A DNA stretch of 64,000 bases, from positions 372,001 through 436,000 of the forward strand of contig OZ059898.1 in assembly GCA_964057225.1 (NCBI GenBank). The letters are read 5' to 3'. The stretch is from Auanema rhodensis (lineage: Eukaryota; Nematoda; Chromadorea; Rhabditida; Rhabditidae). Positions 1 through 12,600 of the stretch are shown here, piece after piece (positions within the stretch are counted from its first letter, which is position 1; every line of letters starts with the position of its first letter). The position numbers and the translations under genes are program-made. The notes beneath the pieces are model-generated. The model was not told the origin of the DNA. It searched no databases and was given only the letters and a program-made list of their open reading frames with translations.

Positions 1-192
1 GCATCTCTTTATCTTTCACGTGAAGCGAGTTACATACCAAGTGCACATCACGTGTACATTTAATTAGCATAAATTAAAGTTCACGTAAATTTCAAAGTCA
101 TGGTTACCATGAACCAATATCAATAAAAATTTGTTTTTAGACTAATATGGACATGGGGAATCTAATTTTGAAAACCGCATCTCTTTATCTTT

Positions 193-198
193 CACGTG
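193..198. promoter_or_regulatory. CACGTG E-box 1 of the monomer (example copy)
   Basis: Palindromic CACGTG inside TTCACGTGAA, present in almost every monomer; broken for example in the copy starting at 529, which has CACATG. CACGTG is the canonical site for class B bHLH proteins such as Myc/Max, USF and Cbf1. Binding here is inference only. Confidence 0.4.
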
Positions 199-224
199 AA
201 GCGAGTTACATACCAAGTGCACAT

Positions 225-230
225 CACGTG
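225..230. promoter_or_regulatory. CACGTG E-box 2 of the monomer (example copy), equivalent of the LINE insertion site
   Basis: Second CACGTG, offsets 49-54. The T-type monomers change it to CAAGTG. The equivalent site in the monomer starting at 49808 is where the LINE is inserted, between CA and CGTG. Protein binding is inferred only. Confidence 0.4.
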
Positions 231-234
231 TACA

Positions 235-254
235 TTTAATTAGCATAAATTAAA
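235..254. other. AT-rich inverted repeat of the monomer (example copy)
   Basis: Seven-base perfect arms TTTAATT and AATTAAA separated by AGCATA, at offsets 59-78. It is conserved in nearly all copies; a variant ending ATTTAAA appears near 57660, 60653 and 62235. It could extrude as a small hairpin; any role is unknown. Confidence 0.6.
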
Positions 255-1680
255 GTTCACGTAAATTTCAAAGTCATGGTTACCATGAACCAATATCAAT
301 AAAAATTTGTTTTTAGACTAATATGGACATGGGGAATCTAATTTTGAAAACCGCATCTCTTTATCTTTCACGTGAAGCGAGTTACATACCAAGTGCACAT
401 CACGTGTACATTTAATTAGCATAAATTAAAGTTCACGTAAATTTCAAAGTCATGGTTACCATGAACCAATATCAATAAAAATTTGTTTTTAGACTAATAT
501 GGACATGGGGAATCTAATTTTGAAAACCGCATCTCTTTATCTTTCACATGAAGCGAGTTACATACCAAGTGCACATCACGTGTACATTTAATTAGCATAA
601 ATTAAAGTTCACGTAAATTTCAAAGTCATGGTTACCAAGCACCAATATCAATAAAAATTTGTTTTTAGACTAATATGTACATGGGGAATCTAATTTTGAA
701 AACCGCATCTCTTTATCTTTCACGTGAAGCGAGTTACATACCAAGTGCACATCACGAGTACATTTAATTAGCATAAATTAAAGTTCACGTAAATTTCAAA
801 GTCATGGTTACCATGAAGCAATATCAATAAAAATTTGTTTTTAGACTAATATGGACATGGGGAATCTAATTTTAAAAACCGCATCTCTTTATCTTTCACG
901 TGAAGCGAGTTACATACCAAGTGCACATCACGTGTACATTTAATTAGCATAAATTAAAGTTCACGTAAAATTCAAAGTCATGGTTACCATGCACCAATAT
1001 CAATAAAAATTTGTTTTTAGACTAATATGGACATGGGGAATCTAATTTTGAAAACCGCATCTCTTTATCTTTCACGTGAAGCGAGTTACATACCAAGTGC
1101 ACATCACGTGTACATTTAATTAGCATAAATTAAAGTTCACGTAAATTTCAAAGTCATGGTTACCATGAAGCAATATCAATAAAAATTTGTTTTTAGACTA
1201 ATATGGACATGGGGAATCTAATTTTGAAAACCGCATCTCTTTATCTTTCACGTGAAGCGAGTTACATACCAAGTGCACATCACGTGTACATTTAATTAGC
1301 ATAAATTAAAGTTCACGTAAATTTCAAAGTCATGGTTACCATGAACCAATATCAATAAAAATTTGTTTTTAGACTAATATGGACATGGGGAATCTAATTT
1401 TGAAAACCGCATCTCTTTATCTTTCACGTGAAGCGAGTTACATACCAAGTGCACATCACGTGTACATTTAATTAGCATAAATTAAAGTTCACGTAAATTT
1501 CAAAGTCATGGTTACCATGCACCAATATCAATAAAAATTTGTTTTTAGACTAATATGGACATGGGGAATCTAATTTTGAAAATCGCATCTCTTTATCTTT
1601 CACGTGAAGCGAGTTACATACCAAGTGCACATCACGTGTACATTTAATTAGCATAAATTAAAGTTCACGTAAATTTCAAA

Positions 1681-1880
1681 GTCATGGTTACCATGCACCA
1701 ATATCAATAAAAATTTGTTTTTGACTAATATGGACATGGGGAATCTAATTTTGGAAACCGCATCTCTTTATCTTTCACGTGAAGCGAGTTACATACCAAG
1801 TGCACATCACGTGTACATTTAATTAGCATAAATTAAAGTTCACGTAAATTTCAAAGTCATATGGTTACCATGCACCAATA
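1681..1880 (+). repeat. Paralogous unoccupied site matching the LINE flanks
   Basis: The monomer pair here carries both rare markers that flank the LINE: the one-base loss giving TTTTTGACT with TTTTGGAAACC upstream, and TCATATGG downstream. Between them the sequence reads CACATCACGTGTACATT without interruption. It therefore serves as an empty-site comparison for the junctions at 49857 and 54471, and shows no satellite bases lost or duplicated apart from an ambiguous single A. Confidence 0.85.
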
Positions 1881-3680
1881 TCAATAAAAATTTGTTTTTA
1901 GACTAATATGGACATGGGGAATCTAATTTTGAAAACCGCATCTCTTTATCTTTCACGTGAAGCGAGTTACATACCAAGTGCACATCACGTGTACATTTAA
2001 TTAGCATAAATTAAAGTTCACGTAAATTTCAAAGTCATGGTTACCATGAAGCAATATCAATAAAAATTTGTTTTTAGACTAATATGGACATGGGGAATCT
2101 AATTTTGAAAACCTCATCTCTTTATCTTTCACGTGAAGCGAGTTACATACCAAGTGCACATCACGTGTACATTTAATTAGCATAAATTAAAGTTCACGTA
2201 AATTTCAAAGTCATGGTTACCATGCACCAATATCAATAAAAATTTGTTTTTAGACTAATATGGACATGGGGAATCTAATTTAGAATACCGCATCTCTTTA
2301 TCTTTCACGTGAAGCGAGTTACATACCAAGTGCACATCACGTGTACATTTAATTAGCATAAATTAAAGTTCACGTAAATTTCAAAGTCATGGTTACCATG
2401 AACCAATATCAATAAAAATTTGTTTTTAGACTAATATGGACATGGGGAATCTAATTTTGAAAACCGCATCTCTTTATCTTTCACGTGAAGCGAGTTACAT
2501 ACCAAGTGCACATCACGTGTACATTTAATTAGCATAAATTAAAGTTCACGTAAATTTCAAAGTCATGGTTACCATGAAGCAATATCAATAAAAATTTGTT
2601 TTTAGACTAATATGGACATGGGGAATCTAATTTTGAAAACCGCATCTCTTTATCTTTCACGTGAAGCGAGTTACATACCAAGTGCACATCACGTGTACAT
2701 TTAATTAGCATAAATTAAAGTTCACGTAAATTTCAAAGTTATGGTTACCATGCACCAATATCAATAAAAATTTGTTTTTAGACTAATATGGACATGGGGA
2801 ATCTAATTTTGAAAACCGCATCTCTTTATCTTTCACGTGAAGCGAGTTACATACCAAGTGCACATCACGTGTACATTTAATTAGCATAAATTAAAGTTCA
2901 CGTAAATTTCAAAGTCATGGTTACCATGAACCAATATCAATAAAAATTTGTTTTTAGACTAATATGGACATGGGGAATCTAATTTTGAAAACCGCATCTC
3001 TTTATCTTTCACGTGAAGCGAGTTACATACCAAGTGCACATCACGTGTACATTTAATTAGCATAAATTAAAGTTCACGTAAAATTCAAAGTCATGGTTAC
3101 CATGCACCAATATCAATAAAAATTTGTTTTTAGACTAATATGGACATGGGGAATCTAATTTTGAAAACCGCATCTCTTTATCTTTCACGTGAAGCGAGTT
3201 ACATACCAAGTGCACATCACGTGTACATTTAATTAGCATAAATTAAAGTTCACGTAAATTTCAAAGTCATGGTTACCATGAACCAATATCAATAAAAATT
3301 TGTTTTTAGACTAATATGGACATGGGGAATCTAATTTTGAAAACCGCATCTCTTTATCTTTCACGTGAAGCGAGTTACATACCAAGTGCACATCACGTGT
3401 ACATTTAATTAGCATAAATTAAAGTTCACGTAAATTTCAAAGTCATGGTTACCATGAACCAATATCAATAAAAATTTGTTTTTAGACTAATATGGACATG
3501 GGGAATCTAATTTTGAAAACCGCATCTCTTTATCTTTCACGTGAAGCGAGTTACATACCAAGTGCACATCACGTGTACATTTAATTAGCATAAATTAAAG
3601 TTCACGTAAATTTCAAAGTCATGGTTACCATGAACCAATATCAATAAAAATTTGTTTTTAGACTAATATGGACATGGGGA

Positions 3681-6600
3681 TTCTAATTTTGAAAATCGCA
3701 TCTCTTTATCTTTCACGTGAAGCGAGTTACATACCAAGTGTACATCAAGTGTACATTTAATTAGCATAAATTAAAGTTCACGTAAATTTCAAAGTCATGG
3801 TTACCATGAACCAATATCAATAAAAATTTGTTTTTAGACTAATATGGACATGGGGATTCTAATTTTGAAAATCGCATCTCTTTATCTTTCACGTGAAGCG
3901 AGTTACATACCAAGTGTACATCAAGTGTACATTTAATTAGCATAAATTAAAGTTCACGTAAATTTCAAAGTCATGGTTACCATGCACCAATATCAATAAA
4001 AATTTGTTTTTAGACTAATATGGACATGGGGAATCTAATTTTGAAAACCGCATCTCTTTATCTTTCACGTGAAGCGAGTTACATACCAAGTGCACATCAC
4101 GTGTACATTTAATTAGCATAAATTAAAGTTCACGTAAATTTCAAAGTCATGGTTACCATGAACCAATATCAATAAAAATTTGTTTTTAGACTAATATGTA
4201 CATGGGGAATCTAATTTTGAAAACCGCATCTCTTTATCTTTCACGTGAAGCGAGTTACATACCAAGTGCACATCACGTGTACATTTAATTAGCATAAATT
4301 AAAGTTCACGTAAATTTCAAAGTCATGGTTACCATGCACCAATATCAATAAAAATTTGTTTTTAGACTAATATGGACATGGGGAATCTAATTTTGAAAAC
4401 CGCATCTCTTTATCTTTCACGTGAAGCGAGTTACATACCAAGTGCACATCACGTGTACATTTAATTAGCATAAATTAAAGTTCACGTAAATTTCAAAGTC
4501 ATGGTTAACATGAACCAATATCAATAAAAATTTGTTTTTAGACTAATATGGACATGGGGAATCTAATTTTGAAAACCGCATCTCTTTATCTTTCACGTGA
4601 AGCGAGTTACATACCAAGTGCACATCACGTGTACATTTAATTAGCATAAATTAAAGTTCACGTAAATTTCAAAGTCATGGTTACCATGCACCAATATCAA
4701 TAAAAATTTGTTTTTAGACTAATATGGACATGGGGAATCTAATTTTGAAAACCGCATCTCTTTATCTTTCACGTGAAGCGAGTTACATACCAAGTGCACA
4801 TCACGTGTACATTTAATTAGCATAAATTAAAGTTCACGTAAATTTCAAAGTCATGGTTACCATGAACCAATATCAATAAAAATTTGTTTTTAAACTAATA
4901 TGGACATGGGGAATCTAATTTTGAAAACCGCATCTCTTAATCTTTCACGTGAAGCGAGTTACATACCAAGTGCACATCACGTGTACATTTAATTAGCATA
5001 AATTAAAGTTCACGTAAATTTCAAAGTCATGGTTACCATGAACCAATATCAATAAAAATTTGTTTTTAGACTAATATGGACATGGGGATTCTAATTTTGA
5101 AAATCGCATCTCTTTATCTTTCACGTGAAGCGAGTTACATATTAAGTGTACATCAAGTGTACATTTAATTAGCATAAATTAAAGTTCACGTAAATTTCAA
5201 AGTCATGGTTACCATGCACCAATATCAATAAAAATTTGTTTTTAGACTAATATGTACATGGGGAATCTAATTTTGAAAACCGCATCTCTTTATCTTTCAC
5301 GTGAAGCGAGTTACATACCAAGTGCACATCACGTGTACATTTAATTAGCATAAATTAAAGTTCACGTAAATTTCAAAGTCATGGTTACCATGCACCAATA
5401 TCAATAAAAATTTGTTTTTAGACTAATATGTACATGGGGAATCTAATTTTGAAAACCGCATCTCTTTATCTTTCACGTGAAGCGAGTTACATACCAAGTG
5501 CACATCACGTGTACATTTAATTAGCATAAATTAAAGTTCACGTAAATTTCAAAGTCATGGTTACCATGAACCAATATCAATAAAAATTTGTTTTTAGACT
5601 AATATGGACATGGGGAATCTAATTTTGAAAACCGCATCTCTTTATCTTTCACGTGAAGCGAGTTACATACCAAGTGCACATCACGTGTACATTTAATTAG
5701 CATAAATTAAAGTTCACGTAAATTTCAAAGTCATGGTTACCATGCACCAATATCAATAAAAATTTGTTTTTAGACTAATATGGACATGGGGAATCTAATT
5801 TTGAAAACCGCATCTCTTTATCTTTCACGTGAAGCGAGTTACATACCAAGTGCACATCACGTGTACATTTAATTAGCATAAATTAAAGTTCACGTAAATT
5901 TCAAAGTCATGGTTACCATGAACCAATATCAATAAAATATTGTTTTTAGACTAATATGGACATGGGGAATCTAATTTTGAAAACCGCATCTCTTTATCTT
6001 TCACGTGAAGCGAGTTACATACCAAGTGCACATCACGTGTACATTTAATTAGCATAAATTAAAGTTCACGTAAATTTCAAAGTCATGGTTAACATGAACC
6101 AATATCAATAAAAATTTGTTTTTAGACTAATATGGACATGGGGAATCTAATTTTGAAAACCGCATCTCTTTATCTTACACGTGAAGCGAGTTACATACCA
6201 AGTGCACATCACGTGTACATTTAATTAGCATAAATTAAAGTTCACGTAAATTTCAAAGTCATGGTTACCATGCACCAATATCAATAAAAATTTGTTTTTA
6301 GACTAATATGGACATGGGGAATCTAATTTTGAAAACCGCATCTCTTTATCTTTCACGTGAAGCGAGTTACATACCAAGTGCACATCACGTGTACATTTAA
6401 TTAGCATAAATTAAAGTTCACGTAAATTTCAAAGTCATGGTTACCATGAACCAATATCAATAAAAATTTGTTTTTAGACTAATATGGACATGGGGAATCT
6501 AATTTTGAAAACCGCATCTCTTAATCTTTCACGTGAAGCGAGTTACATACCAAGTGCACATCACGTGTACATTTAATTAGCATAAATTAAAGTTCACGTA

Positions 6601-9600
6601 AATTTCAAAGTCATGGTTACCATGAACCAATATCAATAAAAATTTGTTTTTAGACTAATATGGACATGGGGATTCTAATTTTGAAAATCGCATCTCTTTA
6701 TCTTTCACGTGAAGCGAGTTACATATTAAGTGTACATCAAGTGTACATTTAATTAGCATAAATTAAAGTTCACGTAAATTTCAAAGTCATGGTTACCATG
6801 CACCAATATCAATAAAAATTTGTTTTTAGACTAATATGTACATGGGGATTCTAATTTTGAAAATCGCATCTCTTTATCTTTCACGTGAAGCGAGTTACAT
6901 ATTAAGTGTACATCAAGTGTACATTTAATTAGCATAAATTAAAGTTCACGTAAATTTCAAAGTCATGGTTACCATGAACCAATATCAATAAAAATTTGTT
7001 TTTAGACTAATATGGACATGGGGAATCTAATTTTGAAAACCGCATCTCTTTATCTTTCACGTGAAGCGAGTTACATACCAAGTGCACATCACGTGTACAT
7101 TTAATTAGCATAAATTAAAGTTCACGTAAATTTCAAAGTCATGGTTACCATGCACCAATATCAATAAAAATTTGTTTTTAGACTAATATGGACATGGGGA
7201 ATCTAATTTTGAAAACCGCATCTCTTTATCTTTCACGTGAAGCGAGTTACATACCAAGTGCACATCACGTGTACATTTAATTAGCATAAATTAAAGTTCA
7301 CGTAAATTTCAAAGTCATGGTTACCATGAACCAATATCAATAAAAATTTGTTTTTAGACTAATATGGACATGGGGAATCTAATTTTGAAAACCGCATCTC
7401 TTTATCTTTCAAGTGAAGCGAGTTACATACCAAGTGCACATCACGTGTACATTTAATTAGCATAAATTAAAGTTCACGTAAATTTCAAAGTCATGGTTAC
7501 CATGCACCAATATCAATAAAATATTGTTTTTAGACTAATATGGACATGGGGAATCTAATTTTGAAAACCGCATCTCTTTATCTTTCACGTGAAGCGAGTT
7601 ACATACCAAGTGCACATCACGTGTACATTTAATTAGCATAAATTAAAGTTCACGTAAATTTCAAAGTCATGGTTACCATGCACCAATATCAATAAAAATT
7701 TGTTTTTAGACTAATATGGACATGGGGAATCTAATTTTGAAAACCGCATCTCTTTATCTTTCACGTGAAGCGAGTTACATGCCAAGTGCACATCACGTGT
7801 ACATTTAATTAGCATAAATTAAAGTTCACGTAAATTTCAAAGTCATGGTTACCATGAACCAATATCAATAAAAATTTGTTTTTAGACTAATATGGACATG
7901 GGGAATCTAATTTTGAAAACCGCATCTCTTTATCTTTCACGTGAAGCGAGTTACATACCAAGTGCACATCACGTGTACATTTAATTAGCATAAATTAAAG
8001 TTCACGTAAATTTCAAAGTCATGGTTACCATGAACCAATATCAATAAAAATTTGTTTTTAGACTAATATGGACATGGGAAATCTAATTTTGAAAACCGCA
8101 TCTCTTTATCTTTCACGTGAAGCGAGTTACATGCCAAGTGCACATCACGTGTACATTTAATTAGCATAAATTAAAGTTCACGTAAATTTCAAAGTCATGG
8201 TTACCATGAACCAATATCAATAAAAATTTGTTTTTAGACTAATATGGACATGGGGAATCTAATTTTGAAAACCGCATCTCTTTATCTTTCACGTGAAGCG
8301 AGTTACATACCAAGAGCACATCACGTGTACATTTAATTAGCATAAATTAAAGTTCACGTAAATTTCAAAGTCATGGTTACCATGAAGCAATATCAATAAA
8401 AATTTGTTTTTAGACTAATATGGAGATGGGGAATCTAATTTTGAAAACCGCATCTCTTTATCTTTCACGTGAAGCGAGTTACATACCAAGTGCACATCAC
8501 GTGTACATTTAATTAGCATAAATTAAAGTTCACGTAAATTTCAAAGTCATGGTTACCATGCACCAATATCAATAAAAATTTGTTTTTAGACTAATATGGA
8601 CATGGGGAATCTAATTTTGAAAACCGCATCTCTTTATCTTTCACGTGAAGCGAGTTACATGCCAAGTGCACATCACGTGTACATTTAATTAGCATAAATT
8701 AAAGTTCACGTAAATTTCAAAGTCATGGTTACCATGCACCAATATCAATAAAAATTTGTTTTTAGACTAATATGGACATGGGGAATCTAATTTTGAAAAC
8801 CGCATCTCTTTATCTTTCACGTGAAGCGAGTTACATACCAAGTGCACATCACGTGTACATTTAATTAGCATAAATTAAAGTTCACGTAAATTTCAAAGTC
8901 ATGGTTACCATGAACCAATATCAATAAAAATTTGTTTTTAGACTAATATGGACATGGGGAATCTAATTTTGAAAACCGCATCTCTTAATCTTTCACGTGA
9001 AGCGAGTTACATACCAAGTGCACATCACGTGTACATTTAATTAGCATAAATTAAAGTTCACGTAAATTTCAAAGTCATGGTTACCATGAACCAATATCAA
9101 TAAAAATTTGTTTTTAGACTAATATGGACATGGGGATTCTAATTTTGAAAATCGCATCTCTTTATCTTTCACGTGAAGCGAGTTACATACCAAGTGTACA
9201 TCAAGTGTACATTTAATTAGCATAAATTAAAGTTCACGTAAATTTCAAAGTCATGGTTACCATGAACCAATATCAATAAAAATTTGTTTTTAGACTAATA
9301 TGGACATGGGGATTCTAATTTTGAAAATCGCATCTCTTTATCTTTCACGTGAAGCGAGTTACATACCAAGTGTACATCAAGTGTACATTTAATTAGCATA
9401 AATTAAAGTTCACGTAAATTTCAAAGTCATGGTTACCATGAACCAATATCAATAAAAATTTGTTTTTAGACTAATATGGACATGGGGAATCTAATTTTGA
9501 AAACCGCATCTCTTTATCTTTCACGTGAAGCGAGTTACATACCAAGTGCACATCACGTGTACATTTAATTAGCATAAATTAAAGTTCACGTAAATTTCAA

Positions 9601-12600
9601 AGTCATGGTTACCATGCACCAATATCAATAAAAATTTGTTTTTAGACTAATATGGACATGGGGAATCTAATTTTGAAAACCGCATCTCTTTATCTTTCAC
9701 GTGAAGCGAGTTACATACCAAGTGCACATCACGTGTACATTTAATTAGCATAAATTAAAGTTCACGTAAATTTCAAAGTCATGGTTAACATGAACCAATA
9801 TCAATAAAAATTTGTTTTTAGACTAATATGGACATGGGGAATCTAATTTTGAAAACCGCATCTCTTTATCTTTCACGTGAAGCGAGTTACATACCAAGTG
9901 CACATCACGTGTACATTTAATTAGCATAAATTAAAGTTCACGTAAATTTCAAAGTCATGGTTACCATGCACCAATATCAATAAAAATTTGTTTTTAGACT
10001 AATATGGACATGGGGAATCTAATTTTGAAAACCGCATCTCTTTATCTTTCACGTGAAGCGAGTTACATACCAAGTGCACATCACGTGTACATTTAATTAG
10101 CATAAATTAAAGTTCACGTAAATTTCAAAGTCATGGTTAACATGAACCAATATCAATAAAAATTTGTTTTTAGACTAATATGGACATGGGGAATCTAATT
10201 TTGAAAACCGCATCTCTTTATCTTTACCGTGAAGCGAGTTACATACCAAGTGCACATCACGTGTACATTTAATTAGCATAAATTAAAGTTCACGTAAATT
10301 TCAAAGTCATGGTTACCATGCACCAATATCAATAAAAATTTGTTTTTAGACTAATATGGACATGGGAAATCTAATTTTGAAAACCGCATCTCTTTATCTT
10401 TCACGTGAAGCGAGTTACATGCCAAGTGCACATCACGTGTACATTTAATTAGCATAAATTAAAGTTCACGTAAATTTCAAAGTCATGGTTACCATGAACC
10501 AATATCAATAAAAATTTGTTTTTAGACTAATATGGACATGGGGAATCTAATTTTGAAAACCGCATCTCTTTATCTTTCACGTGAAGCGAGTTACATGCCA
10601 AGTGCACATCACGTGTACATTTAATTAGCATAAATTAAAGTTCACGTAAATTTCAAAGTCATGGTTACCATGCACCAATATCAATAAAAATTTGTTTTTA
10701 GACTAATATGGACATGGGGAATCTAATTTTGAAAACCGCATCTCTTTATCTTTCACGTGAAGCGAGTTACATACCAAGTGCACATCACGTGTACATTTAA
10801 TTAGCATAAATTAAAGTTCACGTAAATTTCAAAGTCATGGTTACCATGAACCAATATCAATAAAAATTTGTTTTTAGACTAATATGGACATGGGGATTCT
10901 AATTTTGAAAATCGCATCTCTTTATCTTTCACGTGAAGCGAGTTACATACCAAGTGTACATCAAGTGTACATTTAATTAGCATAAATTAAAGTTCACGTA
11001 AATTTCAAAGTCATGGTTACCATGAACCAATATCAATAAAAATTTGTTTTTAGACTAATATGGACATGGGGATTCTAATTTTGAAAATCGCATCTCTTTA
11101 TCTTTCACGTGAAGCGAGTTACATACCAAGTGTACATCAAGTGTACATTTAATTAGCATAAATTAAAGTTGACGTAAATTTCAAAGTCATGGTTACCATG
11201 AACCAATATCAATAAAAATTTGTTTTTAGACTAATATGGACATGGGGAATCTAATTTTGAAAACCGCATCTCTTTATCTTTCACGTGAAGCGAGTTACAT
11301 ACCAAGTGCACATCACGTGTACATTTAATTAGCATAAATTAAAGTTCACGTAAATTTCAAAGTCATGGTTACCATGCACCAATATCAATAAAAATTTGTT
11401 TTTAGACTAATATGGACATGGGGAATCTAATTTTGAAAACCGCATCTCTTTATCTTTCACGTGAAGCGAGTTACATACCAAGTGCACATCACGTGTACAT
11501 TTAATTAGCATAAATTAAAGTTCACGTAAATTTCAAAGTCATGGTTAACATGAACCAATATCAATAAAAATTTGTTTTTAGACTAATATGGACATGGGGA
11601 ATCTAATTTTGAAAACCGCATCTCTTTATCTTTCACGTGAAGCGAGTTACATACCAAGTGCACATCACGTGTACATTTAATTAGCATAAATTAAAGTTCA
11701 CGTAAATTTCAAAGTCATGGTTACCATGCACCAATATCAATAAAAATTTGTTTTTAGACTAATATGGACATGGGGAATCTAATTTTGAAAACCGCATCTC
11801 TTTATCTTTCACGTGAAGCGAGTTACATACCAAGTGCACATCACGTGTACATTTAATTAGCATAAATTAAAGTTCACGTAAATTTCAAAGTCATGGTTAC
11901 CATGCACCAATATCAATAAAAATTTGTTTTTAGACTAATATGGACATGGGGAATCTAATTTTGAAAACCGCATCTCTTTATCTTTCACGTGAAGCGAGTT
12001 ACATACCAAGTGCACATCACGTGTACATTTAATTAGCATAAATTAAAGTTCACGTAAATTTCAAAGTCATGGTTAACATGAACCAATATCAATAAAAATT
12101 TGTTTTTAGACTAATATGGACATGGGGAATCTAATTTTGAAAACCGCATCTCTTTATCTTTCACGTGAAGAGAGTTACATACCAAGTACACATCACGTGT
12201 ACATTTAATTAGCATAAATTAAAGTTCACGTAAATTTCAAAGTCATGGTTACCATGCACCAATATCAATAAAAATTTGTTTTTAGACTAATATGGACATG
12301 GGGAATCTAATTTTAAAAACCGCATCTCTTTATCTTTCACGTGAAGCGAGTTACATGCCAAGTGCACATCACGTGTACATTTAATTAGCATAAATTAAAG
12401 TTCACGTAAATTTCAAAGTCATGGTTACCATGAACCAATATCAATAAAAATTTGTTTTTAGACTAATATGGACATGGGGAATCTAATTTTGAAAACCGCA
12501 TCTCTTTATCTTTCACGTGAAGCGAGTTACATGCCAAGTGCACATCACGTGTACATTTAATTAGCATAAATTAAAGTTCACGTAAATTTCAAAGTCATGG

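Larger units (their letters stand above)
177..352 (+). repeat. Representative satellite monomer (A type)
   Basis: Reference copy for offsets 1-176, starting GCATCTC and ending GAAAACC. Readable elements: a 10-bp palindrome TTCACGTGAA at offsets 15-24; a second CACGTG at 49-54; an inverted repeat TTTAATT/AATTAAA at 59-65 and 72-78; overlapping dyads CATGG/CCATG (99-103, 107-111) and TGGTT/AACCA (101-105, 112-116); CCAAT at 114-118; and AATAAA at 122-127. Main variant positions: 36 (A to G), 44, 51, 82, 107, 112, 114, 160 and 175. No CENP-B-box-like motif was recognised on either strand. Confidence 0.95.

Noticed and set aside
177-352. CENP-B box in the monomer
   Set aside because: No TTCG-N4-A-N2-CGGG-like pattern on either strand; TTCACG and AAGCGAG do not fit.
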